From: Corynebacterium suicordis DSM 45110
GTDB taxonomy: Bacteria > Actinomycetota > Actinomycetes > Mycobacteriales > Mycobacteriaceae
NCBI RefSeq assembly: GCF_015351405.1
Contig: NZ_JADKMY010000001.1
Location: 1,116,001 to 1,180,000 of the forward strand
Length of the DNA stretch: 64,000 nucleotides
Reading direction: 5' to 3'
In this document: in pieces, positions 18,462 to 27,518 of the stretch
How the letters are laid out: each line of letters opens with the position of its first letter
How positions within the stretch are numbered: position 1 is the first letter of the stretch
The notes under the pieces: model-generated
The model's input: the letters and a program-made list of their open reading frames with translations, nothing else
What the model was told of the DNA's origin: nothing
Databases searched by the model: none
Program-made: the position numbers and the translations under genes

Positions 18462-18839
18462 ATGGCTAAGAAAGATTATTCGGATCTCGATTCCGCACCA
18501 CGCTCCGTCCAGACCCAGGACGTGGTTGTGGGGCAGCGTCCAGTGTCCAAGTTGGCGCTCGTAGCGCTGATCGTGGGCATCCTGACTATCCCGGCGGCCA
18601 TGATGCCGGTCTTCGGAATCATCGTGGCAATGATTGGTGTGGCAATCGGCATCGTTGCGCTGCTGCGCGCATCCCGCAATGGCACGCAGCGGGCGTTCGC
18701 CATCGTGGGATTGGTGCTCTCGATTCTGGCGCTGGGCTTCGCGATCTTCCTCACTAGCGTGGGTCTGAAGGCAATTGAGGAATGTGGAGACGTGCCCAAG
18801 GATCAGTATGCGCAGTGCCTGCAGGACAATAACAAGTAG
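18462..18839 (+). CDS. DUF4190-like small membrane protein
   Basis: A 125-residue protein with a hydrophilic N-terminus (1-30) and two or three hydrophobic segments (about 31-70 and 78-98), then a short tail. It matches DUF4190-type proteins of unknown role. GATAAT (18448-18453) ends 8 bases before the ATG and there is no Shine-Dalgarno, so the message may be leaderless. Confidence 0.75.
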   Translation: MAKKDYSDLDSAPRSVQTQDVVVGQRPVSKLALVALIVGILTIPAAMMPVFGIIVAMIGVAIGIVALLRASRNGTQRAFAIVGLVLSILALGFAIFLTSVGLKAIEECGDVPKDQYAQCLQDNNK

Positions 18840-18857
18840 CGCACTTTCCGCCACGGA

Positions 18858-18902
18858 AAAGCCCCGGCCATCTGAGAGCGATCTCGGAGGAGCCGGGGCT
18901 TT
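18858..18902. terminator. Bidirectional intrinsic terminator between the DUF4190 gene and sigA
   Basis: An 11-bp perfect stem, aaagccccggc (18858-18868) with gccggggcttt (18892-18902), between two convergent genes. Confidence 0.85.
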
Positions 18903-18947
18903 GTGGTTGCTGGGTTAGTTCAGAGTTAACCCAGTTTTAGTACGGAA

Positions 18948-20687
18948 CTAGTCCAGGTAGTCGCGCAGCACCTGGGAGCGGGATGGGTGGCGCAGCTTGG
19001 ACATCGTCTTGGATTCGATCTGACGGATGCGCTCGCGAGTGACACCGTAGACCTGGCCGATCTCGTCTAAAGTGCGCGGCATGCCGTCGGTGAGGCCGAA
19101 GCGCAGCTTAACCACACCGGCTTCACGCTCGGAGAGAGTGTGCAGCACGTCCTGCAGCTGATCCTGCAGCAGGGTGAAGGAGACGGCATCCACGGCCACC
19201 ACGGCCTCGGAATCCTCGATGAAGTCTCCCAGCTGGGAATCGCCTTCATCACCGATGGTCTGATCCAGGGAGATTGGCTCGCGGGCATACTGCTGAATCT
19301 CCAGCACCTTGTCCACGGAGATGTCCATCTCCTTGGCCAATTCCTCAGGGGTGGGCTCGCGGCCCAGATCCTGCAGGAGTTCGCGCTGAATACGACCCAG
19401 CTTGTTGATGACCTCCACCATGTGCACGGGGATGCGGATGGTGCGGGCTTGGTCAGCCATGGCGCGGGTGATGGCCTGACGGATCCACCACGTGGCGTAG
19501 GTGGAGAACTTGTAGCCCTTGACGTAGTCGAACTTCTCCACGGCGCGGATCAGACCCAGGTTGCCCTCCTGGATCAAGTCCAAGAACGCCATGCCACGGC
19601 CGGTGTAGCGCTTGGCCAGGGACACAACCAGACGCAGGTTAGCTTCCAGCAGGTGGTTCTTGGCCTTGCGGCCATCACGCACGATTTCTCGCAGGTCGCG
19701 GCGATTCATGGGGGAGAGCTTCTCCCCGGATTCCTTGATCTGCTCCAGGCGGTAGGTGGAGTACAGGCCAGCCTCGATGCGCTTGGCCAGGGAAACCTCC
19801 TGCTCCGCGTTCAGCAGGGCAACCTTGCCGATCTGCTTGAGGTACGCACGCACGGAATCGGCAGAAGCGGTGAGCTCAGCGTCCTTGCGGGCCTGGCGCA
19901 GAGCGGCGGATTCGTCCTCATCCCAGACGAAGCTGCCCGCAGTGGGGGCTTCTTCCTCATCCTCGTCTTCAGCTACTACCACTGGGGTTGCATCGTCTTC
20001 GATGTCACCCTCGAGGTCATCAGCCAAGGTTTCATCATCTTCGATGTCTTCGGCTTCCAGTGCTACGTCAAGATCTGGCTCAACATCCACACCGGCAACG
20101 GCGATGGGTTCTACAACCTCAACGATTGGGGTGGATTCTGGAGTGGTGCCCTCTGTAGCATCTGGCTCCACGGAGGCATCTGCCTTCTTCGTGGCGGCCT
20201 TGCGAGTGGTCTTCTTGGCTGCTGTTTTCTTCGCCGCAGTCTTCTTCGCAGTGGTTTTCTTAGCAGCAGTCTTCTTGGCGGTGGTCTTTTGAGCCGCGGC
20301 CTTCGGTGCTGCAGATTCTGGCGCTGCGGTATCTGTTTCCGTGGCCTCAGGAGCCGCAGTCAGTGAAGCCTCGGCCTCAGGAGCCACGGTCTTGGCAGCA
20401 ACAGTCTTCTTCGCTGCAGTCTTTTTGGCGGCCGTCTTCTTGGCCACAGTTTTCTTCGCAGCGGTTTTCTTGGCTGCGGTCTTCTTTTCCGCGGATGGAG
20501 CGGCGGTTGTTGCCGGTTCATTTCCGGCGGTGGAATTCTCTGCAGCGGTAGTGGCGGCGACCTTCCGTGGGGCGGTGGTCTTCTTAGCTACCTTGCGGGT
20601 GGTCTTCTTGGCTGTCTTCTTCGCCACCTTGCGCACCGCAGTGTTCTCGCTGTTCTCACCGCTAGTGGTCGAGTCGTTCGCTGCCAC
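18948..20687 (-). CDS. sigA: Principal sigma factor SigA (RpoD)
   Basis: A 579-residue primary sigma factor. Residues about 18-165 are a low-complexity Lys/Ala/Thr tail built on the pentapeptide AAKKT. An acidic stretch (about 185-270) follows, then the conserved core: region 1.2, region 2 ([30 protein letters not shown]), region 3 and region 4.2 ([13 protein letters not shown]). Mycobacterial SigA also has a basic N-terminus, but here the repeat is unusually regular. GTG at 20687 was chosen because GAGGGAAAGG lies 6-8 bases upstream; the ATG at 20714 has a poorly placed site. It transcribes housekeeping genes. Confidence 0.95.
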   Translation of the reverse strand: MAANDSTTSGENSENTAVRKVAKKTAKKTTRKVAKKTTAPRKVAATTAAENSTAGNEPATTAAPSAEKKTAAKKTAAKKTVAKKTAAKKTAAKKTVAAKTVAPEAEASLTAAPEATETDTAAPESAAPKAAAQKTTAKKTAAKKTTAKKTAAKKTAAKKTTRKAATKKADASVEPDATEGTTPESTPIVEVVEPIAVAGVDVEPDLDVALEAEDIEDDETLADDLEGDIEDDATPVVVAEDEDEEEAPTAGSFVWDEDESAALRQARKDAELTASADSVRAYLKQIGKVALLNAEQEVSLAKRIEAGLYSTYRLEQIKESGEKLSPMNRRDLREIVRDGRKAKNHLLEANLRLVVSLAKRYTGRGMAFLDLIQEGNLGLIRAVEKFDYVKGYKFSTYATWWIRQAITRAMADQARTIRIPVHMVEVINKLGRIQRELLQDLGREPTPEELAKEMDISVDKVLEIQQYAREPISLDQTIGDEGDSQLGDFIEDSEAVVAVDAVSFTLLQDQLQDVLHTLSEREAGVVKLRFGLTDGMPRTLDEIGQVYGVTRERIRQIESKTMSKLRHPSRSQVLRDYLD

Positions 20688-20920
20688 AGAAGCCCTTTCC
20701 CTCGTATTTCGCATCCACCTGCTGATTATTCCCTTCTGGGAACAAGCAGGATCTGCCTTTCAATTGCGCAAACTTGCTGGTCAAACACCTCGCAAGCGCG
20801 TGTATTGCGATCAACCGCCTATTATAACCAAATTTGTAGCAAATAGTGTGCTCAGGGCGGTTGAACTGTGCTAACACGGTGCCCTCACGTCGGTTCCCCG
20901 GGTTGTCCCGCGGAGGGTTC

Positions 20921-21715
20921 CTATGGCTTGGTATTTTCCTTAACAGCCAGAGCCGCCCCGATTATTCCCGCCTCGTTGCGCAGCTGCGCGGGGACCACAT
21001 CCTGCTCAACCGTCAGCAGCGGCACCCAGCGGTCTGCATCGCGGGAGATTCCGCCACCCACCACGAACGTCAGCGGGTTAAAGAGCTTGGAGTAGGCGTG
21101 CATTACCTCGTCCACCCGCTGCGCCCAATCCGCGTAGCTCAGGTTTTCCTTCTCGCGAACCTTGGAGCTTGCATACTTCTCCGCAGTGGTGGAGCCAAAG
21201 GGGAGGTGTCCCAGCTCAGTGTTGGGGTACAGCTCTCCATCGATCAACAGTGCGGTGCCAATTCCGGTGCCGAAGGTCAGCATCATGACCGCTCCGGTGC
21301 GAGCCGTAGGATCCCCGAACCTCACCTCAGCTAGACCGGCCGCATCGGCGTCGTTCAACACGGTAATTTCCCGCGCACCCAGGTGGCCCTGGAAAAGATC
21401 CTGAACGTGCGTGCCGATCCACAGAGGATCAATATTCGCCGCGGTTAGCGCGACCTGCTCGCGGACCACGGACGGCACGGTGATGCCCACGGGGCCGTCC
21501 CAATGCTCGGCATCAACCAGCTGGCGCACCACTTCAGCCACTGCATCCGGGGTGGAAGGCTGCGGGGTCTTGATCTTTTGCCGCTCGCTGACCAGCTCAC
21601 CGGTGCGCACGTTGACCAGCGCCCCCTTGACTCCCGAGCCGCCGATATCCACCCCGAATGCCAGATCATCGTGGGTGTTGTTCGTGGTGTGCTGAGTCAT
21701 CCCTGGCTGAGTCAT
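20921..21715 (-). CDS. ppgK: Polyphosphate glucokinase
   Basis: A 264-residue ROK-family kinase with [13 protein letters not shown] (phosphate 1), LNDADAAG, and [14 protein letters not shown] (phosphate 2), closely resembling the corynebacterial PpgK sequence I know. It phosphorylates glucose with polyphosphate or ATP in the cytosol. The start at 21715 (MTQPGMTQ) was chosen because TAGCAT lies 8 bases upstream, consistent with a leaderless message; the alternative ATG at 21700 lacks a properly spaced site. It is divergent from suhB. Confidence 0.93.
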   Translation of the reverse strand: MTQPGMTQHTTNNTHDDLAFGVDIGGSGVKGALVNVRTGELVSERQKIKTPQPSTPDAVAEVVRQLVDAEHWDGPVGITVPSVVREQVALTAANIDPLWIGTHVQDLFQGHLGAREITVLNDADAAGLAEVRFGDPTARTGAVMMLTFGTGIGTALLIDGELYPNTELGHLPFGSTTAEKYASSKVREKENLSYADWAQRVDEVMHAYSKLFNPLTFVVGGGISRDADRWVPLLTVEQDVVPAQLRNEAGIIGAALAVKENTKP

Positions 21716-21723
21716 ACCAAGAA

Positions 21724-21760
21724 ATGCTACAGGCAAAATCTGCCATGGGCGGGGCACAAT
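21724..21760. promoter_or_regulatory. Divergent ppgK/suhB promoter region
   Basis: TAGCAT for ppgK (minus, 21724-21729) and CACAAT for suhB (plus, 21755-21760) lie 8 and 6 bases from their start codons. The 51-base gap leaves little room for separate -35 elements, so the promoters probably overlap. Confidence 0.45.
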
Positions 21761-21766
21761 GGAGGA

Positions 21767-22765
21767 ATGAACACTTCCTATCTCGAACGCGTCATTGCCC
21801 TCGATGAAACTTCTACGTCCCAGCCGCCGCAAGGCAGTTCCGCCACCAGTGAATTCTCCCCGGAGGAGTTGCGAAAGATCGCCGTCCGGGTGGCCTTGGA
21901 GGCCGCCGAGTTGGTATCGCGAGCTCGCCGGGAGGCCAGCGGTGATGACGGGCACGTGGGAGTGCAGGATCTGAAGAGCTCCGCGGTGGATCCCGTGACG
22001 GAAGTGGATAACGCCTCCGAGAAGCTCATCCGCGAGCAACTGCTGGCTGCCACTCCCGGTTCCCGCGTGCTTGGTGAGGAGGACGGCTTGGGCCAGGCGC
22101 AAACCCAGGACGATTCTGGTCTGCTCTGGGTGGTCGATCCCATCGATGGCACTGTCAACTTCATCTACGGCCTGCCCGCGTATTCCGTGTCCATCGCTGC
22201 GACATCCGCCGGCGTGCCGATCGCTTCCGCAGTAGCGGATGTGGCCGGCCAGGTGGTGTACTCCGCGGCAAGCGGTCGGCCGGCCGTAGAACAATCTTTT
22301 GCCGACGCCACCTCGGGTCGCGAAGGCAGAGTTCTCCGAGTTTCCGGTGATGGCGATTCTGTTGATGCGGCAGGGGAGTCTGCGGCCAGCCTGGAGCAAA
22401 CTCTGGTGGCGACCGGATTCTCCTACCTCGCCGAAAGACGACGCGCCCAGGCAGAGCTGTTAGTAAAACTGCTACCTCAGGTGCGGGATATCCGCCGGAT
22501 TGGCTCGGCTGCGCTGGACCTGTGCCATGTCGCAGCAGGACGAGTTGACGCATATTACGAGCACGGATTGGGGCCCTGGGATCATGCAGCGGGAGTCCTC
22601 ATCGCGGCGCGTGCGGGGGCAGTGGTGAAGATGCCGAAATTGGACGTGTATTCGGATGCTGGTTTGCAGGTCAGTGCAGTGAAACCAGGAGTGGCTCAGG
22701 CTTTCGAACAAGCGTTGGAACGAGGCGCAGCGGGGGGAGTGCTGGCACCGGTGACAGCCCCCTAG
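21767..22765 (+). CDS. suhB: Inositol monophosphatase family protein (SuhB-like)
   Basis: A 332-residue Mg-dependent phosphatase. Metal-site motifs are visible: DPVTEVDNASE, GEEDG, VVDPIDGTVNF, and GLGPWDHAAGVLIAARAGA near the C-terminus. It would release inositol or a related alcohol from its monophosphate, feeding phosphatidylinositol and mycothiol synthesis; the exact substrate cannot be read. The start is the ATG at 21767. GGAGG is too close to act, and CACAAT six bases upstream suggests a leaderless start. Confidence 0.88.
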   Translation: MNTSYLERVIALDETSTSQPPQGSSATSEFSPEELRKIAVRVALEAAELVSRARREASGDDGHVGVQDLKSSAVDPVTEVDNASEKLIREQLLAATPGSRVLGEEDGLGQAQTQDDSGLLWVVDPIDGTVNFIYGLPAYSVSIAATSAGVPIASAVADVAGQVVYSAASGRPAVEQSFADATSGREGRVLRVSGDGDSVDAAGESAASLEQTLVATGFSYLAERRRAQAELLVKLLPQVRDIRRIGSAALDLCHVAAGRVDAYYEHGLGPWDHAAGVLIAARAGAVVKMPKLDVYSDAGLQVSAVKPGVAQAFEQALERGAAGGVLAPVTAP

Positions 22766-22843
22766 CTATGGCTAAGATGACAGACACCCTCTAGCTGGTT
22801 TAGTATCCGCCACGACGAACACAATATCCCCGAGGAGGATTAC

Positions 22844-23140
22844 GTGGCTACAGATTATGACGCTCCGCGTCGCCGCGCTGAAGACGAAATTGAGACCGAT
22901 TCTCTCGAGGGCCTCAAGGCAGCGGAAAAATCTGAGAAGGTAGTGGATGATACCGACGATGGCGAGATCGTAGAGCCATTTGATGTCCCCATGGCCGATC
23001 TCTCCGGCGAGGAACTCTCTGGCACGGTAACCCCCAAGCAGAGCGATGAGTTCACCTGCGGCGAGTGCTTCCTGGTGCAGCACCGCTCCCGCATCGCGAA
23101 AAAAGAGGGCGACTTCAACATTTGCGTGGATTGCGCCTAA
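22844..23140 (+). CDS. DUF4193 domain protein
   Basis: A 98-residue acidic protein with a C-terminal CGEC...CVDC zinc-ribbon-like motif. DUF4193 is a conserved actinobacterial family found beside sigA/dut genes; function unknown. The GTG start has a strong GAGGAGG seven bases upstream. A strong terminator follows. Confidence 0.87.
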   Translation: MATDYDAPRRRAEDEIETDSLEGLKAAEKSEKVVDDTDDGEIVEPFDVPMADLSGEELSGTVTPKQSDEFTCGECFLVQHRSRIAKKEGDFNICVDCA

Positions 23141-23191
23141 GCACTTCCGCTAACTCAATAGCTCGATAAAGCTGCTGGGTGAAGCGTGATG

Positions 23192-23225
23192 AAAGCCCCG
23201 CGAGGATGATTCCTCGCGGGGCTTT
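23192..23225. terminator. Bidirectional intrinsic terminator after the DUF4193 gene
   Basis: A 15-bp perfect stem (aaagccccgcgagga with its complement) and a 4-base loop, T-rich on both sides. It serves the DUF4193 gene and the convergent DUF3093 gene. Confidence 0.92.
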
Positions 23226-23311
23226 GTCGTGTTCTCTGGTTCTGTTTCGCTCACTCAGTTGAGAGGAGCGGGCACTAGGCCACGGGTGCCTAGTTACAGC
23301 GCAATAATCGC

Positions 23312-23806
23312 CTAGTAGATCGGGCGACCGATGGCTTCCAGCAACTCTTGAGGTTCCTTTGAACTGATCAACCAGTACGGGGTGGGATCATCGGGGTCAT
23401 CGAGAACCAGCATCGCCATGGTGGGAATCCAGGATTTGTGGATCACATAAGCAGCCGGATCAAGCTGGCGGCCCATGGCGGCGTCTTTAGCCGTGGGAGG
23501 GATGACGAGCGTGCGGCTGATGACATCAGCGGGAAGTTTTGCAGCACCCGCGTAGAGCCACGTTTCACCGTCGGCACGAACCACCGTGAGCTTATTAGAG
23601 GACAGGGAGATCAATGACCAGCCGATAGCAGCTGCCGAGAGGATTCCCGCGACGACACCCCAGTACCACTCGCGCTGCATCTGTGCCTGCCAAGAGATCA
23701 GTGCGACAAACATGGCACCCAGCAGCCACCAAGCAAGAGGGACGCGCTGCGATTCCTTGTAGAGAATCTCGGATTGTTGCGCCGGTCGGGGCTCAGTCGT
23801 TGGCAC
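23312..23806 (-). CDS. DUF3093 membrane protein
   Basis: A 164-residue protein with two hydrophobic segments near residues 24-40 and 47-66, then a soluble PH-like C-terminal region. DUF3093 is an actinobacterial family of unknown role, commonly next to dut as here. The GTG start is preceded by AGGAGC. Confidence 0.85.
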   Translation of the reverse strand: MPTTEPRPAQQSEILYKESQRVPLAWWLLGAMFVALISWQAQMQREWYWGVVAGILSAAAIGWSLISLSSNKLTVVRADGETWLYAGAAKLPADVISRTLVIPPTAKDAAMGRQLDPAAYVIHKSWIPTMAMLVLDDPDDPTPYWLISSKEPQELLEAIGRPIY

Positions 23807-23987
23807 TAGTGCTCCTCCGCGTTGCTGACTGGGTTAGACAGTCCACGGCCGAAAACCCCGTGGATGCAATCATCTGGGCTGTGAATGACGATGCCAAGCA
23901 CAAGCCCAAGTTCGGTTTTCAAGTCTAGCCAACAAACCTCCCGACTTAGGTATCAGGTGTCCTGTCCGGCTTGTACAGTGGTGGACT

Positions 23988-24449
23988 ATGGAAAAGAGCA
24001 CACCCTTGCCACTACGGCTGGTGCGACTGGACAAAACCCTTCCGGTTCCCACCCGCGCCCATCCAACTGATGCGGGAATAGACCTCTATGCAGCTGCGGA
24101 TGCCACCATCGAGCCGGGCGAACGGTGCTTGGTGGGCACGGGCATTGCCATCGCTCTGAACCCGGGGACAGTGGGACTGATTCACCCGCGCAGTGGTTCT
24201 GCCCATAAGCAAGGTCTCTCCATCGTGAATTCACCGGGCACGATCGATCAGGATTATCGGGGAGAGGTCAAGGTCAGCCTCATCAACCTCGATCCCCGCA
24301 CTCCCATTCAGATCACCAAGGGTGATCGGATCGCGCAGTTGGTGCTGCAGGAAGTGCTGCTTTCTCCCGTGGAGGAAGTGGAGAGCGTGGAGGCCCTCGG
24401 CACAACCGTCCGCGGTGCCGGTGGTTACGGCTCCACGGGTTCGCGATAG
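23988..24449 (+). CDS. dut: dUTP diphosphatase
   Basis: A 153-residue trimeric dUTPase with the family motifs DAGIDLYA (1), HPRSGSAHK (2), [13 protein letters not shown] (3), GDRIAQLVL (4) and a C-terminal [10 protein letters not shown]-loop-like motif (5). It hydrolyses dUTP to dUMP. TACAGT (23974-23979) ends 8 bases before the ATG, so it is probably leaderless. Confidence 0.96.
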   Translation: MEKSTPLPLRLVRLDKTLPVPTRAHPTDAGIDLYAAADATIEPGERCLVGTGIAIALNPGTVGLIHPRSGSAHKQGLSIVNSPGTIDQDYRGEVKVSLINLDPRTPIQITKGDRIAQLVLQEVLLSPVEEVESVEALGTTVRGAGGYGSTGSR

Positions 24450-24543
24450 TTCTCACTCATTTGGCCTGTCTTGTGCCTGACTAGATTGATCAGCAGGTGA
24501 TGGCAGTGCTGGCGTCGAAAAAACAAAAAACTAAGGAATGCTA

Positions 24544-25263
24544 ATGGGAATTTTTGGGAAAGATAACGAGCACAACGAGCCCGCAACCGGGAACGACAAG
24601 GCGGATTTCGGGCCATTTGATGGCGATACGGTGGATTATCAGCAGTTTGATTTCTCCGATTTTGCCAAGGGTGGCCTGGATCTAGGTTCAATGCTGATTC
24701 CGGTGCCTCACGAGGGTGAGGTGCAGGTGGAGATGGGACAGAGCGGCCCACAGATGGTGCACATTCTGACCCCGGCTGGTCGTCTCACACCAGTGGCTTT
24801 CGCTGCGCCTCGCCAGGGAAACCTGTGGGAAGAGAGCATCCCGGAAGTTGTAGAAGGAATGACCAAGGATGGTCTGACGGTCGCGTTGGAGGACGGCCCT
24901 TGGGGTGAAGAGATCGCGGCCACCGTGGGCGATGGTGCGATGCGCATCATCGGCGCAATGGGCGAGCGATGGATGCTGCGTTTGACTCTGGCCGGGCCTG
25001 CCGAGGGCGCGGAAGAGGTGGCGCGGATTGCCCGGGAAGTGATGGCTCGCTCTTTCGTTCGCCGGGGTAATGATCCAATCCCCGCTGGAAACGTGCTGCC
25101 CGTGACCATCCCGCAGGCGATGGCGGAAGAACTGCAGAAGCAGATCCAGGCGCGTAATGAGGAAATGGCTCGCTCTGGTGCGATCGATGCCGGAGACAAC
25201 GGCGTGGTGCGCGTGGCTGACCCTTCCGCCGCGGATTCCGCCGATCAGGAGAAGCAAAACTAG
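24544..25263 (+). CDS. DUF3710 domain protein
   Basis: A 239-residue soluble protein of the actinobacterial DUF3710 family (SMLIPVPHEGEVQVEM; RSFVRRGNDPIPAGNVLPV). No function is known. The ATG at 24544 was chosen over 24538 because AAGGA lies six bases before it. A TGGCGTCGAA motif copy with an A-rich tail (24510-24531) lies right upstream of the ribosome binding site. The stop overlaps the next GTG (TAGTG). Confidence 0.85.
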   Translation: MGIFGKDNEHNEPATGNDKADFGPFDGDTVDYQQFDFSDFAKGGLDLGSMLIPVPHEGEVQVEMGQSGPQMVHILTPAGRLTPVAFAAPRQGNLWEESIPEVVEGMTKDGLTVALEDGPWGEEIAATVGDGAMRIIGAMGERWMLRLTLAGPAEGAEEVARIAREVMARSFVRRGNDPIPAGNVLPVTIPQAMAEELQKQIQARNEEMARSGAIDAGDNGVVRVADPSAADSADQEKQN

Positions 25264-25955
25264 TGACTCACGACCCGAGGCCAGAACCGAAATTTGGAGT
25301 TGCACCGAGCACTGAGGTGGACCCGCCAGTGACCAATGAGCCACTGGATCCGAAGAAGCCGGAAACGCTCTTGGAACAAATGGGCGGGCTCACCGGTCTG
25401 GTGGCCACCACATTGCCGGTTCTGGTGTTGGTGCCCATCAACAGCAACTTCGGTTTGCAGCCTGCGCTCATCGCGGCTTTGGCCGTGGCAGCGTTGGTTT
25501 TTGTGTGGCGCTTGGTGCGTAAGGAAAGCCTACAGCCGGCGATCTCCGGATTCATTGGGGTGCTGTTTTGCGCCGGAATCGCCTGGTTCTCGGGTGATGC
25601 CAAGGGGTATTTCGTCTACGGCATCTGGTACTCGCTGGTGGCGGGCATCCTGTTTGCCGTTTCCATTCTGGTGCGATGGCCGCTGGTCGGGGTGATCTGG
25701 CGTGGCATCAACGGGGAAGACCAACGATGGCGCACAAATCGGGCCGCGGTGAAGGCGTTTAGCATCGCCACGGCAGCATGGGCCTTAGTATTCTTTGCCC
25801 GCTTTGCGGTGCAGCAGTGGCTGTTCATGAAGGACGCCACAGATGCCCTGGGCTATACGCGCATCGCAATGGGCTGGCCATTAACCATCCTGGTGGTTTT
25901 GGTGACAGTGTGGGCAGTTCGAAAAGCGAATAAAGCAGAGGGTGTAAAAGCATGA
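25263..25955 (+). CDS. DUF3159 integral membrane protein
   Basis: A 230-residue protein with about five or six transmembrane segments (first near residue 45, last near 205-222) and a proline-rich N-terminus. DUF3159 is an actinobacterial family of unknown function. It starts within the stop of the DUF3710 gene and its stop overlaps the next ATG (ATGA), so the three genes are coupled. Confidence 0.85.
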   Translation: MTHDPRPEPKFGVAPSTEVDPPVTNEPLDPKKPETLLEQMGGLTGLVATTLPVLVLVPINSNFGLQPALIAALAVAALVFVWRLVRKESLQPAISGFIGVLFCAGIAWFSGDAKGYFVYGIWYSLVAGILFAVSILVRWPLVGVIWRGINGEDQRWRTNRAAVKAFSIATAAWALVFFARFAVQQWLFMKDATDALGYTRIAMGWPLTILVVLVTVWAVRKANKAEGVKA

Positions 25956-27238
25956 GTGAACGCACAGAACCAGCCAACGAGATCGTGACCGTGGACGTGG
26001 ATAACCCGGCCCATGGTGGCAGTGTGATCGCCCGCATGGATGGTCAGGTGGTTTTCCTGAGCGGCGGTTTGCCCGGGGAAAAGGACGTCACCGTGGCTTT
26101 GGATCCTGCCAAGGGATCCAACTCCAAGAAGAGTTTCCGCACTGGTACGGCAACACACATCGGTAAGCCATCACCACACCGGGTTGAGGGGCAGTGCGCT
26201 GCCGCCAGCCTCGGTGGGGGATGCTGCGACCTGGACTTTGTGGATGCCCAGGGTAGCTTGGAGTTCAAGCGCGATGTGGTGCTGGATCAGCTGCGCAGGA
26301 TCGGCAAGATCGAGCTGGATGAGGCAGTGATCAGCACTGAGAGCTTGACTCCCTCCCTGGGATGGCGAACCCGTGCACGCCTCGGCGTGGATGAGGAAGG
26401 CCGCGCGGGCGTGCGCAAGAAGAACAGTCACGAGGTCATCCCGTTGTCCGCTGCGACGTGCGCTCAGTGGGCTGCAGGCCTGGTAGCTGGGTTGGAAGAG
26501 GAGACTTTCCCGGCCGGAGCTGAGATCGCCGTAGCACTCGGTGAGCAGGCAGGCGGAAAGATCGATGGCGAGGGTGCACAGCGCAGCGTGGTGCAGCTGA
26601 CTGGCTCTCGTCAGCGCCCGCAGCGCAAGGTCATCGGCGGGCTGAAGAACGTGACCCACCACGTGAAGATGGGTGACAAAGAGATCGCATGGGATCTTCC
26701 CGCCGATGCATTCTGGCAGGGGCACCGCGCTGCACCGGAATTTTATAGCCAGTGGCTGCGCCAGAATATCCCTGCTGATCTTGGCCTGGGCTGGGATCTC
26801 TACGGTGGTGCCGGAGTGTTCGCCGCCGCCCTGGCCGACCGGGTGGGTGCAATGGATACTGTCGATACCGGTTCGCTGAGCACAGATGCTGGCAAGGAAG
26901 CACTGGCTGCAGCCGGAATTGAGAACGTTCGATTCCTCTCCGGTGAGGTTTCCAAGAGCCTGGACGCGCTGCGCACCAACGATGAAGAAAACCATGGTTT
27001 GCACGTGGTTGTCCTTGATCCGCCTCGCACGGGTGCAGGGGCAAAAGTGGTGGAAAGGATCGCGGAATTCGGCCCACGCTATGTAGCCCACGTGGGTTGC
27101 GATCCCGCTACGGCATCTAGAGACCTCGCCGCGTGGATTCAGTCTGGTTATGAAATCAAGCAGCTGACCATAGTCGATGCGTTCCCACTGACCCACCACG
27201 TGGAGATGCTGGTGCTGTTGCAGCGAGTGGGCGAGTAG
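25952..27238 (+). CDS. TrmA/RumA-type RNA (uracil-5-)methyltransferase
   Basis: A 428-residue protein with an N-terminal TRAM RNA-binding domain (about 10-65), a cysteine pair-like CAAASLGGGCC region, a Rossmann domain with LYGGAGVFAAAL (SAM loop), VVLDPPRTGAG, and HVGCDPATASRD, which holds the catalytic cysteine. The family makes m5U in tRNA or rRNA. Some Fe-S cluster cysteines of RumA appear to be missing. The target cannot be told from sequence. Confidence 0.87.
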   Translation: MSERTEPANEIVTVDVDNPAHGGSVIARMDGQVVFLSGGLPGEKDVTVALDPAKGSNSKKSFRTGTATHIGKPSPHRVEGQCAAASLGGGCCDLDFVDAQGSLEFKRDVVLDQLRRIGKIELDEAVISTESLTPSLGWRTRARLGVDEEGRAGVRKKNSHEVIPLSAATCAQWAAGLVAGLEEETFPAGAEIAVALGEQAGGKIDGEGAQRSVVQLTGSRQRPQRKVIGGLKNVTHHVKMGDKEIAWDLPADAFWQGHRAAPEFYSQWLRQNIPADLGLGWDLYGGAGVFAAALADRVGAMDTVDTGSLSTDAGKEALAAAGIENVRFLSGEVSKSLDALRTNDEENHGLHVVVLDPPRTGAGAKVVERIAEFGPRYVAHVGCDPATASRDLAAWIQSGYEIKQLTIVDAFPLTHHVEMLVLLQRVGE

Positions 27239-27348
27239 GGAAGCGCTTTCGCTGGAGAAATTCAGTGCTGTGCAGCAGATGCAATCTGTTAGCCCATTTT
27301 GCGGGCCAGTTGACCACCGTCCCTGGGTTGGCGCACTAGACTGAAACG

Positions 27349-27518
27349 AAGGCATTGCGACAACCGGCCTGCCACGGCCAGTTGTCAGACCGCGTCTTTA
27401 CGAGCGGTGACAGTCCTGAGAGGTGACCCCTCCCAGAGCTGTGAAACAAACCATGTGGCTGCCTGACAGGTCAGCTGCATGTGGAAGTACACGAACGGAT
27501 GGAGACGAGCCAAACCGC
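27349..27518 (+). promoter_or_regulatory. Structured leader of dxs
   Basis: Four consecutive stems are readable: 27359-27386 (GACAAC/GTTGTC plus GGCC/GGCC), 27389-27408 (ACCGC/GCGGT), 27410-27442 (ACAG/CTGT with inner CTG/CAG and AGAGG/CCCT) and 27452-27481 (a 10-bp stem CATGTGGCTG/CAGCTGCATG allowing two G-U pairs). TAGACT (27337-27342) is a possible -10. I do not recognise a known riboswitch class. An in-frame GTG at 27423 could instead extend Dxs by 32 residues, but it has no ribosome binding site. Confidence 0.45.

Noticed and set aside
20921..22399. A 492-residue version of PpgK with a long N-terminal extension
   Set aside because: The first ~228 residues are the antisense of suhB; PpgK starts near 21715.
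27349..27518. TPP riboswitch before dxs
   Set aside because: CTGAGA and ACCC are present, but the order and the other conserved thi-box parts are missing.
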